Shown: positions 11,161-24,179 of the stretch, piece by piece | Layout of the letters: the number at the start of each line of letters is the position of its first letter | Numbering within the stretch: the stretch's first letter is position 1 | Origin: Eumeta japonica | Taxonomy: Eukaryota; Arthropoda; Insecta; Lepidoptera; Psychidae | Reading direction: 5' to 3' | NCBI GenBank assembly: GCA_005406025.1 | Contig: BGZK01000837.1 | Coordinates: forward strand, 62,001-126,000 | Length of the DNA stretch: 64,000 nucleotides | The notes under the pieces: generated by a model | Seen by the model: only the letters and a program-made list of their open reading frames with translations | Database searches by the model: none | Told to the model about the DNA's origin: nothing | Translations under genes and position numbers: made by a program

Positions 11161-14100
11161 TGACAACCATCATTAATAGACAATGCAGTGAAGCAAACGT
11201 GGAGAGACCTTAGCCTTCAGGTCCTCAGTCTGAAGTAAAAAGGTTGCGGGAAGACGTGGCTCAGCGGCGAGACGATAAAAACGTGACTCGACATACAAAT
11301 AAATTAACGGTACACCAAAGTCCAAAACTCTCCGCACCAAGTACAAGGAAATATTTACACCGTCTGAAAAAATATAATTACACTTAAAAAAACCTGTTAA
11401 GCTGTTGACCCTGCAGGTCATCCCTAAAACTTCCCGCTATGGTATTTTCGAGGCTTTTATGAGCTATTTCAATTCAAATATATAGTTGCCTCAAAGCCCA
11501 AAAAGTTATTTTTAAGCTTATCAAGCTCAAAAATTTTGGAAATCGGCTGAACTTGTAGGCCATTCTTGAAACTTCTTCTTACTTTCGTGCTCAAAGTCTT
11601 CAAAAATATACAAAGCGGTAAATTAATAAATTTGAGCTCAAAAGATTGATTTTTATATTATTCCAAGCTCCCCAGTTCAAAAGCATAATTTTAATATGTT
11701 TTCAGCTTTTCGAGGTCAAACGCCTAGATTTAATCGTATGTTTATTATTTTAATTAAAATTGTTAATTTTTTTTCATGTTTCAACTTCGATATTTTTCGA
11801 ATATGTTATTCTATTTTGATCAGCTTTTCGACAATCGACGCAGTTTTCTAATTAGAAAAGGGTGATTAAGTAATATAATAAATATAAAATAATGATTTTT
11901 AACGAATTTACCATAATGAAAGATAATATCTAAGACGAACAAAAAATTTTTCACAATTTTTGATTACCTGCTGACCGATGCAAATTATTCATATCTTGAT
12001 CAGTCACCGAATATTAATATAATAATACGGAATAAATAAATGCAATTATTTATTAATAGAAGGTGAACATTTTATTTTTAAATGTACTAAAACATATCAG
12101 TCCTATTGCAAAATGTTGTTGTACATTATGTTTCATTATATATTATATGCTTCATAGCAAAACATTCAAAAATCAGATATTGGATTTAATTTTTTAAACT
12201 CAATTATTATATAAAAACTCCTTTGTTAACAATAGATGTGACAACATTTTCATCGTTTTCGTGTTGTCTATGCCACTCTATCTACGAACTCGTTAAAAAG
12301 CCAATGGCCTTTGAGAAATAAATGAGTTCTGTTAAGTACCATCCTGCATTTTGAAGTGTCTGACCTTGTGCTTTATTAATGATCTAGCGAAAGCTACTTT
12401 TATTGGTAATTCTTTTCTCCCAATTCGCTAAATCAGACGGTGTGAGGTCATTGTAAGGTATGAACACATTTTTGTCGTAGTGAATTATTTTAGCTGCTGA
12501 AGATGATGATAGCCTAAGTGAGTTGCCACTAATCTTATATCAATAATGAATCACTGATTAACGTTAACATTTTGTATTAACACAAAATAAAAGTATATCG
12601 CATTAGCGGTAAACTTGATTTTCAGAATGATGCCACAGTTTTGACGACAGATTGTGACGCAGTATAAAAGGAAATAAGGCATATCGACATAAAAACACCT
12701 TTGAGAAATAATTGATATATTATTTCTCAAAGGTACTTAATTGCCGATGTGCCTCATATTTCTCAATTTTTTTCTTATCCTAGGTATAATAAAAGCTAAG
12801 TATTGGGAACTTTTTACATTTGCTTTATTATCATCTTAAACAAAATTTCGCCCCATTGAATGGACAATATTCCAAATTTTTCTCTTATTATCAAACAACA
12901 AATTTTAGTATGATGAATAGAAAATTATCGGATTATTTTACTTTTTAATATGAAAAATATTTAACTTTAATGAAAAACAAAATTTGTAAAATTATTTTTT
13001 TACATTATGGTGAAACACATTTTGCGTTTTCATACATTTTTTGAAATGAAAGTTAATTTTATGAGTTGCAACGAAAATACCATTTTTATAACTGCTAACT
13101 TGTTATCATAAAAAAATATATACTGTGACCGAAATATAACTTTTCAAAAAATTTACTCAATAGCAAGTAGAGAATTTTACTATAACCAACATCCATATCC
13201 AAAAATACTTTAGTTGCAATTATAAATATTTTACTCATTGAAATAGAAAAGCATAGAAGTATTCCTACATGAACAAAATGTGCAAACGATATTGGCTTCG
13301 CCGCCGCACAGATGTTCACCACGTGATCTTATTCTTTCTCTTTCTGTCGTCAACGAATGCCTTCTTTCTTTCTCTTTCTTTATCTTCGATTAAGAAATAA
13401 CAGTGTCATTGGAAATTACATCTAAAAAAAGCGATAATAAGGTCCTTTGTAAGAGATTTATTTGTTTTAAAAATATGTCGTATATCCTCATTTACATTTA
13501 CATGTGCCACGAATGAACATAAATTTATTTGACGTTATAATTCTATACTTTTCTATTTCGATGATTTTACTATTACAAAGAGTTTGTATGTTATTAAAAA
13601 GCATTTTTGCTTATAATTTTTTTTATGTTAAATTAATATGTATAACAATATTATGTGCAGCTTTGAGTCGACTGAGCTTTACCACTTACCCCCGCGACTC
13701 CCGCGCATGCGTTCGATGCCTGCTATGTACATCCATAATATAGCACTCAGATGCTAAACAATATACCCGCGCTAGTCACGTACATAGTTCATGAATATTG
13801 CTATATCCTTGTCTCACGATTTTAATTCTACTTAAGAACCAGGTTTATCATTTTAAAAACATTTCTGTGATGCTTTGAGTTGGATCAATGGATTTTTGGC
13901 TCGAAAAATGAAATTTAATTAAAATCTCTTTGTCATGACACTCTAGTTTATTATCAGCCTTCATAAACTAACAGTCAGTTTTATGAGGATTGATAGTCAA
14001 ATTAAATAATCGTTTAAATATAATTTTAAGTTAATAATCAATTAAGTTTTAATTCCAACGATCGCGTCTGTCCTTGAACGGTGTAAGTCAAACTTTAATC

Positions 14101-14770
14101 TATATCAAATAACATTTGTACTTATCAGATTACAGCCTTTGGAAGGACTACAAGCTAATCAAATAGACTCAGCATGTAAATAGTCAATTCATTTACATAA
14201 AACACTGTACGTAATTAAATAAAACTTGGAAATAACTATTAGTACAGTATCACTGAAGATTAATGAATGCCAAGATATTAATAGGTTTTATCGTTGCTAA
14301 TCTGATTATAAAATTGAAATGGTAAGAAAAGCAATTTTAGTGGCAAAAATTTAACAGATATGAAATGTGATTATAATGTGGGTAATTATAAGAATATCAA
14401 CAATGTTTCAATCAATTATATTCCTATTTTTAGTTTTATATGCTATGAAACGATTTTCACTCATTTTCAAATCTTTTACTTCAAAATAACAGAGCTTTCA
14501 TAAAAACGTTCATTCCCTATCCCAAGAAAACTTTCAATTTTAATTAAAAATAAACATTATCATTATGCTAAAGCTCATCAAAACCATTCGATTAATTTGC
14601 ACGTACAGGGGAACATCTTGAGAATCATTTCAATTCGGCCTTTGTTGATAACGGTGTTTTCATCTGTTAATATTTTCAAAAAGTATTTAACTTATAAAGA
14701 TCCTGACAGTTTTTTTGCGTATGTTAATGAGAGCTTATTATAATATAAGCAACTACAATAAATGATAGGG
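11161..14770. other. AT-rich DNA
   Basis: No gene. Contains the inverted repeat at 12670-12762 and small polypyrimidine runs near 13330-13385. Confidence 0.4.
12670..12762. repeat. Inverted repeat with perfect 16-bp core
   Basis: The core arms 12697-12712 and 12719-12734 (ACCTTTGAGAAATAAT and complement) are perfect. Outside them GGCATATCGACAT pairs imperfectly with CCGATGTGCC, so the structure extends to about 45-bp arms. Confidence 0.75.
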
Positions 14771-14846
14771 TCTGTGGTAGAAACACCAGCATTAGCTGGA
14801 TCCCCATCCGAAGATCGTGGGTCCAAACCGAAACACGTACCACAGA
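14771..14846 (+). repeat. tRNA-like 76-nt sequence (SINE head or pseudo-tRNA)
   Basis: A perfect 9-bp end stem (TCTGTGGTA with TACCACAGA) closes exactly 76 nt. Inside are a 5-bp hairpin CCAGC-ATTA-GCTGG (14786-14799), where a D arm would be, and GTGGGTCCAAACC (14817-14829), resembling a B box/T arm. The T arm does not pair properly and no clear anticodon arm is visible, so a functional tRNA is unlikely. A short T/A-rich body follows, as in a SINE. Confidence 0.42.
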
Positions 14847-15054
14847 GTTTTTTAAACTGAGTGCATGTCTTTATTCAACAATAACATGCATTAACGGTCA
14901 CAGAAAACCTCATGGAGAAATCACACTAAGCATAGATGACAACCACACATGAAGCATATGAAACTACTTCAGTCCAATTTTAAACCGAGAAGTATCACAA
15001 TAGAGCAAAGACAAAGAACAGTTTCTGATTATTATTTTAATTCAACTGATCAGA

Positions 15055-15240
15055 CACAGAAAGGAGACCGAAATCGATACTAGAATAGATACCATGCCAG
15101 AACTGGAATTGAATTCGATATCGAGATGACAATTAGAAACGAAATTGTGACTGAAGCCCGGAATTAGGAACTAGGCTCGGGAACCGTACTAGGAACAGAA
15201 CGGAAACTGATATTGAAAATAGATCGATAGTAGGTGGAAA
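15055..15240 (-). repeat. 12-bp-period GAT/GAY array (purine-rich strand up)
   Basis: The plus strand runs GAGACCGAAATCGATACTAG and so on: A/G-rich with ATCGA/GGAA motifs at multiples of about 6 and 12 bp. It reads as the complement of the pyrimidine-rich arrays elsewhere. Confidence 0.6.
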
Positions 15241-15277
15241 CTAGATCGGGTGGAATTCAAAATTCCACCCGATCTAG
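15241..15277. repeat. Perfect inverted repeat, 17-bp arms, 3-nt spacer
   Basis: CTAGATCGGGTGGAATT at 15241-15257 and its exact complement at 15261-15277, spacer CAA. It sits at the edge of a 12-bp-period array. Confidence 0.9.
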
Positions 15278-15479
15278 GATCAAATTCTGAATACAATAGG
15301 ATTACAAGAAGGTTCTAATGTGTTTCATGTGTAGACATCAAATGTTACGATCATGTAAATGACCTCAACATTGGGTGAAAGATATTAATATTTTTTTGTA
15401 TTAATTGTAGCAAACCAGATACTTTACCCAATTTCACAAATATTCGTTATAATGGGCATTTAAAAAGGGGGTAATTAAA

Positions 15480-15705
15480 ATTATCGCAACTCCCACTCCG
15501 TTTAGACAACAAAGTTCGAGCGATTCCGCTTTAAGTGGAGTTTCCTTTCTCAGTGTATATATTTACACCGCTCATTAGCAAAAACTTGGTTACGGCCCGT
15601 CCGAGGAATTGCTTCTGCGAATGCTACTAAAACTTTTGATACCCCGATAAATTCCGTTTTGAACTCGGTGCCCCGGGGGTAACGAGTTTGCAGTTTCTAA
15701 TTATT
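15480..15705. other. GC-richer island 3
   Basis: Non-repetitive DNA with CACTCCGTTTAGACAAC, TTACGGCCCGTCCGAGG and CGGTGCCCCGGGGGTAACG. No frame. It reads like a conserved non-coding block, which only cross-species alignment can confirm. Confidence 0.3.
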
Positions 15706-16211
15706 TATTATGTTTATTTAGAAAAGATGTTCCGGCGTATCTATTTAATAATAAATCATAATAATAGCTTCACCCTTATCAGAGCCTTTAGACTAAATTT
15801 CACTTAAAAATGTTATTATTAAAAACGAATAGGCCGTTAAAAACAATAAGAACTATGTTGTAGGAAAAAAAAACTAGATTTAAATTAACAGCCAGTTAAC
15901 TGTTAATATTGGTTTGTTAAATTAGATCTAAGTGTAGAATAGAGTGTCTTCAACACAAATATGAAGATGTGATGTCAAGATGCGATTGTCACAAATATGT
16001 ATTATTATAAATGAATATTAAATATCTTATGATGTATTATTATTCCGCTATCAATACTATATTTTTTTTTATTTTCGAAAGTTGATTATTACCGTTTACC
16101 AAATGACTTAAGCGCCATATAAAATGTTATATGCTGATATTATGCATTTAGACGACCGGAATAATTTCGGAATACTTGCTCTTTTTAGTTGAATTTCATA
16201 TGTGTGTCATG

Positions 16212-16251
16212 CACAGTAATTAATATAGTTAAGTGTATATTAATTACTGTG
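16212..16251. repeat. Perfect inverted repeat, 16-bp arms
   Basis: CACAGTAATTAATATA and its complement around an 8-nt spacer. Confidence 0.88.
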
Positions 16252-16285
16252 AATTATATGCAATCTTTGCTCTTTAAATTATCGC

Positions 16286-16850
16286 ACACTAATTTTTAGC
16301 ACCGCTAAATAGTTCATTGCGTATTCAGTAGACCTAGTAGGTCTACTTAGTACTTAATAGCGTACCTATTTATTACCTCCACTATCTAAATCTTTATTTA
16401 ATAAGCAGTGATTACAACACCACAATTACTATATGCAATTAACACATTGCACTGTTTACATCATTACTTACGCTGTCTAGGTCATTGTCTACCAAGTACT
16501 ACCTCCGCTATATAGTTCATTGCATACTAATTACTACTTTCACTGTTTACATCATTACTTACGCTGTCTAGGTCATTGTCTACCAAGTACTACCTCCGCT
16601 ATATAGTTCATTGCATACCTTACATTGTCCACATATTACTTACATTCCACTATTATTCCTTCCATTCCTTCATTACCATTACCTATTCATTCCATTCATT
16701 GCCTTCACTGTTCATTCCACTGTCCATTGTTTCCTTCATTCCATTATCATTACTTACACTGTCTAGGTCATTGTCTACCAAGTACTACCTCCGCTACATA
16801 GTTCATTGCATACTAATTACCGCGTCTGCTATGTACACATTAACACAGCT
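16286..16850 (+). repeat. Degenerate minisatellite, unit about 91 bp
   Basis: The block CTGTCTAGGTCATTGTCTAC followed by CAAGTACTACCTCCGCTA and TAGTTCATTGCATAC occurs three times, with TCATTACTTAC landmarks at 16461, 16552 and 16747 (91 and 195 bp apart). The third gap is filled by CATTCC-rich sequence. Partial units extend left to about 16286. Confidence 0.8.
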
Positions 16851-17494
16851 TAGACTTACTTAATAATTAGTACACTGAGCAGTACACCTGCTTGTTCCTT
16901 AACCTATGGTTACTGAATTATTTAAAACTATTACATTTAACTGTAAAACAATGGTATTAGCCAGTGAAATAGGCGACTTTTTTGACTAACTTCAATAGAT
17001 AAGGACAATAAAGAAATTTAACATTACCAGAAGAATCAATTGTTTCCATTTCACGTCTGAAAATAACTTTTATTAAACCCTAAACACAAAAAGCGAAAGA
17101 TGTTATAAATTTTACGCTTGTGTCTGTTATTGATTTCACAGCTCTCGAACGAAGGAACACACGTTTTTTTAGTTTTACAATAAATTTTAAATATGAACCA
17201 CTTAGAGCCTGAATATAAAACACGTTATAAGCAATAATTTAAAAAAATCATGCTGCTCTAATGAACATTAACCATCGTTGACCTTCGGTAGTACACTGCC
17301 GGTTACAGGCCTCTTCGATCCAAGATTATCAGTATAATTCTTAGCTTTCAGCATTTTATAGGTCCCGAACACTTTAGGCAAACTGTCACTGAATCTTAGT
17401 AGACAACTTATCCACCAAGACTTAAACACGGTTTGTTTTATTGTTCAACAAACTTCAACTCGCTAGACTATTGGGGTATGTAACAATTAGGGAT

Positions 17495-17635
17495 ATTGCG
17501 AATATTCGCATCCACATCCGTAATTGCGGAGCTTCCGCTTAAATTTGGACATCCGCATCCGCGGATGTCAGCTTTGAAAAAGCCGTATCAGCACGCGTAT
17601 CCGCGTATGTTAAAAAATCTGCATCCGCAACTTAG
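17495..17635 (+). repeat. ATCCGC-hexamer-rich block
   Basis: CGCATCCACATCCGTAATTG, GGACATCCGCATCCGCGGAT, CACGCGTATCCGCGTATG and TCTGCATCCGCAAC: the hexamer ATCCGC or near forms recur about ten times within 140 bp, once as a palindrome (CATCCGCGGATG). A degenerate short-period repeat different from the GAT arrays. Confidence 0.65.
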
Positions 17636-18477
17636 TAACAATTACACATTGGAAATAAACATTCCCAAACAATATGCCCGACATTACTGCGATGGGAAAC
17701 TAATGAGCCGCAGCAGATTCTATATCGTTCCTCTCCGCAACTGCTTGGAATTTTTTTGTGAAAGCTTGTTGTACGATAAGTTATCCAGTACATAAGAGTC
17801 ACAACATTTTCTCGAGACACACAAAAACGCCAATATATTAATAATAACAGGTCATATTGGGATATAATATAAGAGCAGGTTCATCAATTCGTATAATTTC
17901 CAAATAATGCAACAACGAAGTCAAAATAATGCACAATCATCATACGAAACCTGCAAGGACGCGGAGGTATTTCATCGTAGACCCAAAGGGTTGAGGAAGG
18001 GAAATGTCATTAATCATCTCCAAGACCCCTTCTCCCTTGTGGACAAACATGTCTGTACAATATGAATACGGGGCCCTATCTCTATACCTGTCGTGCGTAT
18101 AACACGCCACTTATCTCGTTTAAATAGGGCCCCATGTCGAAACGTTTTCGGGATGAAAGCGATTCTGGTGAAATTTGGATCATATTTGTAGAGAAACTTA
18201 CAACGATAGAATTTTAGCTTAAGATTGAGATCAAAAAATGTTTCAAATTCCAGTTAAGTTAATAATTTCATGATATTGTATTTCATTTAAAACGATTATG
18301 TATTATTTGTTCAAATCTCTGAATAATCATTATCAAAGCGATAAACATAATATTAGGTCGTGATATATTCCAAAAGTCACTGCCGTTTTTCAGAACTGTA
18401 AACCCATTTCAATTTTTCTCCAGAACATAATGATTTTAACAAAAAATCGAGAGTAAGTTGTTAACTATTTTATCTAC

Positions 18478-18660
18478 TTCTAGTGATCCGCTCGCTTTTT
18501 ACGGGTAACAGTAATTATCAATAGTCAAATGAATTCTGTGAATAGATGGGAAAGTCATGTGACGAATTTTTAACAGATATCTATCTATACGTACAATACT
18601 TTCCTACAGCCAAATAAAATATTATTTTTTACGGAAAATATGACATAAATTTTCTATTTA
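18478..18660 (+). repeat. Dispersed repeat R, copy 1
   Basis: It starts CTAGTGATCCGCTCGC and contains TTTTTACGGGTAACAGTAA and AGTCATGTGACGAATTTTTA. It aligns along its length with 32990-33185 (CTAGAGACACGCCCCGC, GTACGGGCAGCAGTAAC, CAATGTGACGAAGTTTTAAC). CTAGnGACnCGC...ACGGG is a common insect repeat start. Confidence 0.55.
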
Positions 18661-18910
18661 TTGTGTTGGAGGCATGCTATGGTCGACTTGGTTGCAATGA
18701 GGCGGGTTTGAGCGATGTAATACCACATTTTCAAAGAATACAAGCATGAAGTAACAGCTTCCGCTTTTCTGTTCCGTCCAGTGAGTGATACTCCCTTTCT
18801 ATCACCCCATAATCTTCCATCAGCCCCGTCCGCTCTCCAACGGACTTCTTTTCCATTAACCCAATCCTTCCTTTGTCAGATATCGTATTACTACCCAAGA
18901 GCCCACTGAC
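18660..18910 (+). mobile_element. SINE family A copy
   Basis: It starts GCATGCTATGGTCGACTTGG and continues with AACAGCTTCCGCTTTTCTG and CCAGTGAGTGATACTCC. The minus-strand copies at 46.75-46.92 and 59.08-59.29 kb share this order (TATGCTGTGGTCAACTTGGC, GGTTCGATC, AGCTTTCGCTTTTACG, AGTGAGTGAGAGTTCC). Confidence 0.58.
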
Positions 18911-19088
18911 GCATCTTAATTGTCTCCTGGATAAAGCTAAAAAAAATAATAAGAAATATGTAAATTATGTGAATCCAATCGCTACACGGGATCACTCGCT
19001 GGACTAATCTGGAGATTTTCTGAAAATTTCATTAAAATCGATCTAACCGTTATGGAGTCTATAGGGAACATACATACACATATCGACT

Positions 19089-19113
19089 TATATATATATA
19101 TATATATATATAT
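19089..19113. repeat. (TA)n microsatellite
   Basis: About 12 TA dinucleotides. Confidence 0.9.
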
Positions 19114-19559
19114 TATATTGGTACTTACTACCATTTGTAACTTACATAAAACGGTCGGTAGGGCTCTATACAAATTCTCTTCAATACTACATAAAAAGTT
19201 TGTTATATGTATTTTTCAATATATTCTTTCATTTTTACCTTTTATTCTATCCACATAATCAATGCCGGGCAAATTATAAAAACGGACTTCTATTGTTTTC
19301 AAAAATTTAATCGTGAAAGAAATGACATTTTACTAGTTTTGGAGTGGACATTCGCAATTAGTCGAATAATATAATGATTCCAATGTGTTGTACAACTCAA
19401 TATTTCATGCAATAAAAACGGTATGTGATTTTTTCAAACAAGAAGTATTTAAGTAAATGACTCTTTATCATTCAGTGATTAGACTACTATGGGAATACAG
19501 AAAAGTAAAATGATTTTGTGAGACCTTTATGATTCAAAGACAAAAGCGAAAGTTTCGCC

Positions 19560-20430
19560 GAGTACATTAGAAACCACTCAACAATTTTAAACGTGTTGGT
19601 ATCGCAGCTAAAACTAGGCATATTAATAATAAAATTAAAACAATTGCAAAAACATAATGAAAACAACTTGGGATGTCATATAAAATGAAACTGGGGAAAT
19701 TTAAGGTCGCGAAAGGACTTTCAACCTAAGATAAATAAAAATTAAAATTACTGAATCGTTAATGAAGAAAAATATTCCGCATATTATCATTAACTTAGAT
19801 TTTAAATATGTAAATTGGGAAGACATTATTAAAGCACTTAAGTTGGTAGAAATGAAAAAAACTACTAATCTGCATGGTTTGCCAATTAAAGTTATAAACC
19901 CCATCATTGATTGTATTCTACTACACTTGACATTTATCTTTTATAAGTGCTTAGGGGATGGCGTATTACCTGATTTGATAAAAAAAAGTTATTCCCATGT
20001 TCAAAGGCGGAAGTAAATTAGACTCAACTAACTTATTTAACATTAAATATTTTTTTATTGATCCAATATCAACTTCTACCGCATTTTTACAGTAATAAAT
20101 TAATGACTAAGTAAGCAGTTAGATTTCATACGAAATCTCTCAACAATCAATGATGATGTTGAGCTTCTTCAAACAATTTCAAAACCTTGAAAAGATTAGA
20201 AGGATACAATAGGAGTATATTACGAACTCTCTAAGATGTTTGATTGTTTAAATCACGAAACGAAGATCAGGATGCTGATAAGTATATGGGATTATAGACC
20301 GTGTACTTGATCTTCTGAAATCATATTTGTTTAACAGAATTCAAAGGACCCATGTCAATGACATGAAATCATGTGGAACCATGGTCTACATAGGGGAGCT
20401 ACAGGGATCGATCTACGGTCTATTTTTTTC
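19560..20430 (+). pseudogene. Non-LTR retrotransposon reverse transcriptase relic
   Basis: An intact stretch 19762-20013 reads MKKNIPHIIINLDF... with HGLPIKVINPIIDC and FYKCLGDGVLPDLIKKS, then MFKGGSKLDSTN, which is the fingers region of a LINE reverse transcriptase (P.KVIK.I.D.I..PLT.I.N.C...G.FPD..K...V.P.FK.G). Further on, GVYYELSKMFDCLNHET matches motif A (D.SKAFD), and LFNRIQRTHVND and GELQGSIYGLFF (near 20320-20430) match the QG(S/D).LGP motif. Upstream, 19560-19760, AKTRHINNKIKTIAKNIMKTTW is also typical. Frames shift and the catalytic YxDD region was not found. Confidence 0.72.
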
Positions 20431-21629
20431 TTTTAGTTTATTTTAATAATTTCCCTGGCTTCATTAAGAATATTCATAAAACAGTACTGTTAGATACTGA
20501 TTATTTAATGATTGATAGCGATTTAAACTGTTAAATTTTACGTATCGACAGATTTTAGCATTAAAAATGTTTTTTGTTCGTGTTAGTGAGGGCCCTATTT
20601 TCAGCGAAAATGCGAATTTGCTCTGGCATCGTAAGCTCCAGGTCTAGGTTTAAGGAATCAATAGATGCGTATGGATAAGACCTATAATAGAGAGAAAAAA
20701 AAAATTAAAAATCATAATTTTTCTACTGTTTCATGATTGTCGTTCAATTTTTTTATCATGCACTTGAATATTATGCAACGTAATAGTTCAACGAACATAA
20801 AATAGTCAAGACATAATTTTTCACCAAATGTAAAGTACTGACCTTCAGTAAAAATCTGAGCTCAACTATGAATTTGGCTCTACTAAAGGTCTCATAGCTT
20901 TTTAACATTGAAAGCATTATCAACTTGAGAGGTGTGGCAACCAATTTTAGATGGAATTATTTTTATCAGATTTCATTTCTTTTTCGTGGGTCCAGTGGAT
21001 TCTTTAATTTAATGGAGTCCTTTTGTTGAACTACAGCTATTCCTTTTCTCATAACCCATTCTCTATCATTTCCTCTTTTCCATGTTTGTTTGCTTCATCG
21101 TATAAGCGATAAATCAGTACGGTACTTAGCTCTTAGCCAATTATATTCGACTACAGCTGCCAGTTGTGCTTTAATACTACTAAAATCAATATTCATGAAA
21201 GAAATTCTTTTTAAAATAGTCTACCTTGAAAGTACTACATAAGCCTACCTGCGAGAGAACATCGACGACCCGATATTAATAAGAGCGCTACTTAGCACAG
21301 TGTAACCATCGTTTTTTATAGATTGTCATGACATTCGTGACACAGTTTAGTAACTGCTTAAGGAATACGAAAATCCTTTGTTCTACTTTTGATTATACTG
21401 GTGCCAGTTCATTTAAAATTATGAAAACTCTGCTTGTTTTTTTTATTGTTCGGATTGCACTCTAGTTTTTCCATATCTGCTATAGAATTATTTACTAGGG
21501 CTACTGTGACATAAATTTTAATTGCAAAATGATTTTACTACAAAATTTCCTAAATAAGAGATGAATCAATTAATGCAGGAATGAAAAGAAAGCTACAAAC
21601 ACTTAAAAAGCTTTTTAATCAGCTTAGAA

Positions 21630-21800
21630 CTTTGGAAAGCGATTCCGACTTCCCGATTCGCCCGTGACAAAATTCTTTAATTATGGCTTCATTCGAATTG
21701 GCCGGCGCTCTCATTAACCTAAAGCGATTTCTCCCCAAATTATGTCTTCAGTGTTTCAAGTCTGCGGGGAAGTTTTTCATTACTACCGACTCCCTTTGAA
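21630..21800. other. GC-richer island 4
   Basis: GGAAAGCGATTCCGACTTCC and GAATTGGCCGGCGCTCTC in AT-rich surroundings; no coding frame. Confidence 0.28.
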
Positions 21801-21970
21801 AATTCTTCTTTTAACAAGTGGATACATGAGTTGTATGAATTGGGGACTTTATTAAATTCTCGACTTTATATACGACATTTACTTTTATTGTGCTCCGCTT
21901 CTGGATTAATTTGAGAACGCACTTCAATTTCCTCCGTAATATATTTAAGATATTGGGAATATATTTGTCT

Positions 21971-22068
21971 ACACTTCCAATGCCATATTCTAATAATAAA
22001 ATTTCTAAAGTAACAGGATATCCTATAACTCTAGAAATTCTTTTATTAAAATGTCACATTGGAAGTGT
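21971..22068. repeat. Imperfect foldback, 47-bp arms
   Basis: The arms 21971-22017 and 22022-22068 start with ACACTTCCAATG and its complement and stay alignable to the 4-nt centre ATAT, with roughly three quarters of positions matching. A decayed small foldback element is likely. Confidence 0.68.
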
Positions 22069-22099
22069 TGTTAAATAATAAATAGAATCTCGATTGGTT

Positions 22100-23840
22100 T
22101 TTTAGTGTTTAGATTCAAAGGCTAGAAAACAAATTTATTGAAAAATGTTGAAGATATAAACGTTTCTATGGTTTTATTTCTTTAAATTCAAATGAAGTTA
22201 TTACAAATTACTTATTAAAAATAATTCCTTAATAAGGCACAATATTTAATTTACTAGGATATGAGAGATATAAAATATTCCATTGTAAATCACTTCAATA
22301 CATTTAGAGCAAAAATCTTTTATTAACAATAAATCTTCATTTATATCATCATATTTCAATTCGATTACACAATCTATCTTCATAACCATAGAGTTAGTAA
22401 CATTTTAGACACTCGGCGCATCTGCAACGAGCAATACATATACATACTTTACATAACTAAATGTAAAACAATTGACGAGTGTCAACTCTATCGAATTACT
22501 GACATTTTTGGCACCGGAGCGAAACGCTTGGCATAACTACACAAACTAAAAGCAACTTTCCAAGTAATATCAGAGGGCGCGAAAGTTATGTCTTAGCACA
22601 CCTATTAATAGCAGTGAAATATGAATCTACTGTTGAACAGTTAGAACACAAATTAATTAATTGCCTATCTAGAACATTGCAAGGAGATTATTTGTTCATT
22701 ACTTTGTAAATTAGTATCCATAAATAATTTACATTTCGAAATAGTATTATCTTTGACCATATATTTTTGGTTACATATTTATTTACTTCGTGTATATAGT
22801 CATTGAATCTATTCCCGTCGTAGTCTTTGGTGTTTAGTGACGTATCTGATTTAGACACGTGTAATATCTATAATATCGATACGGACTTATTATTTACTAT
22901 GGTTCGATCGACTACGGTATAATACAAACAGAAAAACAATATACACCCAGTATATCATACGCATGTAACCAAGATAAATAGCGAAAATTCATGTATTTTA
23001 TATCATATGAAATCGAATGCGTATGCATTGAAAAACATTAACATGACGTAGGTGTTGATGTTTTGAAGTCTTGATTGTCTATGTCGTTCTAACATACGCA
23101 TATTTCTTTATCTATTACTTTTGCATTATGGATGTCACGGCAATACATAGTAAAGCTATGATCTGGTTTTATAGAGTTTCTATTTGATTAAGAGCTGTTA
23201 TAGATTACCAACAAACATGGTCTCACGTCTTCCACTTGCATTTGCATGTGCCTTGTAAGGTCCTATTGGTGGGATGGCTCTCTACTCTTTGCTAGTTACG
23301 AGGTCTGTAAATTTTTCAGCCCTAATCATTAGGCCATCCCAATACTTTTTGGGCACTGCGCATCGCTTTTGAGACTTTACTGTGCCTTGTCTGGTAGACA
23401 TGTTTCATCATAAGGTTTTTGCTCGGCTTGGACAAATGATCCCTCATCGCAGACTGCACGTCACTGACTGACAACTATGAGGCTAACGTTTTTCAATTTT
23501 TGAAAATATAACATCAAATGAGCGCATGCAGGCTTATTTATTAAAAAACATATTTTGTAATCGTGTTTTTGAATAATTGTGACAGTCTTTATTGTTTTGT
23601 GATTTTCAGTGTTTTTAACAATTTAAAATTATTCTTTTTTTTTCATTTTTTTTATCAATTTTAGCAATTAACACACCTAGGTACCTAGTATGAGCGCACC
23701 ACAAGCGAATCTAGGCAAAAATTATTATTGAGTTTAGCTTTAATGTAATCATTCTTATTCTTTCCTTTTTTCTCTCTCTCTAAAATATCTTTATAAAGTT
23801 ACTAGCCATCGTCCGGAATTCCTTTATACTTCATTTCAAC
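22100..23840. other. AT-rich DNA with an unassigned denser block
   Basis: Nothing called. 23210-23480 is less AT-rich and could be an old retroelement fragment, but no frame was readable. Confidence 0.35.
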
Positions 23841-23849
23841 CAATCACAC

Positions 23850-24170
23850 CATCGGCCATAATTCTTATCCCGGTCTCACTTTCGATTTCAAGCCCAATTC
23901 CGCTCTCAATTTCAATGTCTGCCTCGATCTAAATTCCGATTCTGATGCCACTATCGATTATTATCCCGGTTTAACCCTCGATCCAATTCACATTATACCG
24001 TCTCAGAAGGACACGTACTCTCACACGGGAAACACGCCTATGACCTCTAAAATCGTTTTGTACGAAATGATTTTTGTATGAACTTTTAATGCCGATCCCG
24101 ATCCTACTTGCTATTTCGATCTCGGGCCTGTGTTGATATTCGTCTCAGACTTGTTACCAATAATTAACCG
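23850..24170 (+). repeat. 12-bp-period GAT array
   Basis: TCTCACTTTCGATTTCAAGC, GCCTCGATCTAAATTCCGAT and GCCACTATCGATTATTATCC: C/T-rich DNA with GAT or AAT at near 12-bp spacing. The segment starts after ACTAGCCATCGTCCGG, a common insect repeat start. Confidence 0.62.
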
Positions 24171-24179
24171 TTTCAAAAA

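Noticed and set aside
14771..14846. Functional tRNA gene
   Set aside because: No correct anticodon or T arm; only the end stem and one hairpin are convincing.
16576..16863. 95-codon frame STKYYLRYIVHC...
   Set aside because: Open only because the minisatellite unit is a multiple of codons over part of its length; it repeats the same words and has no gene features.
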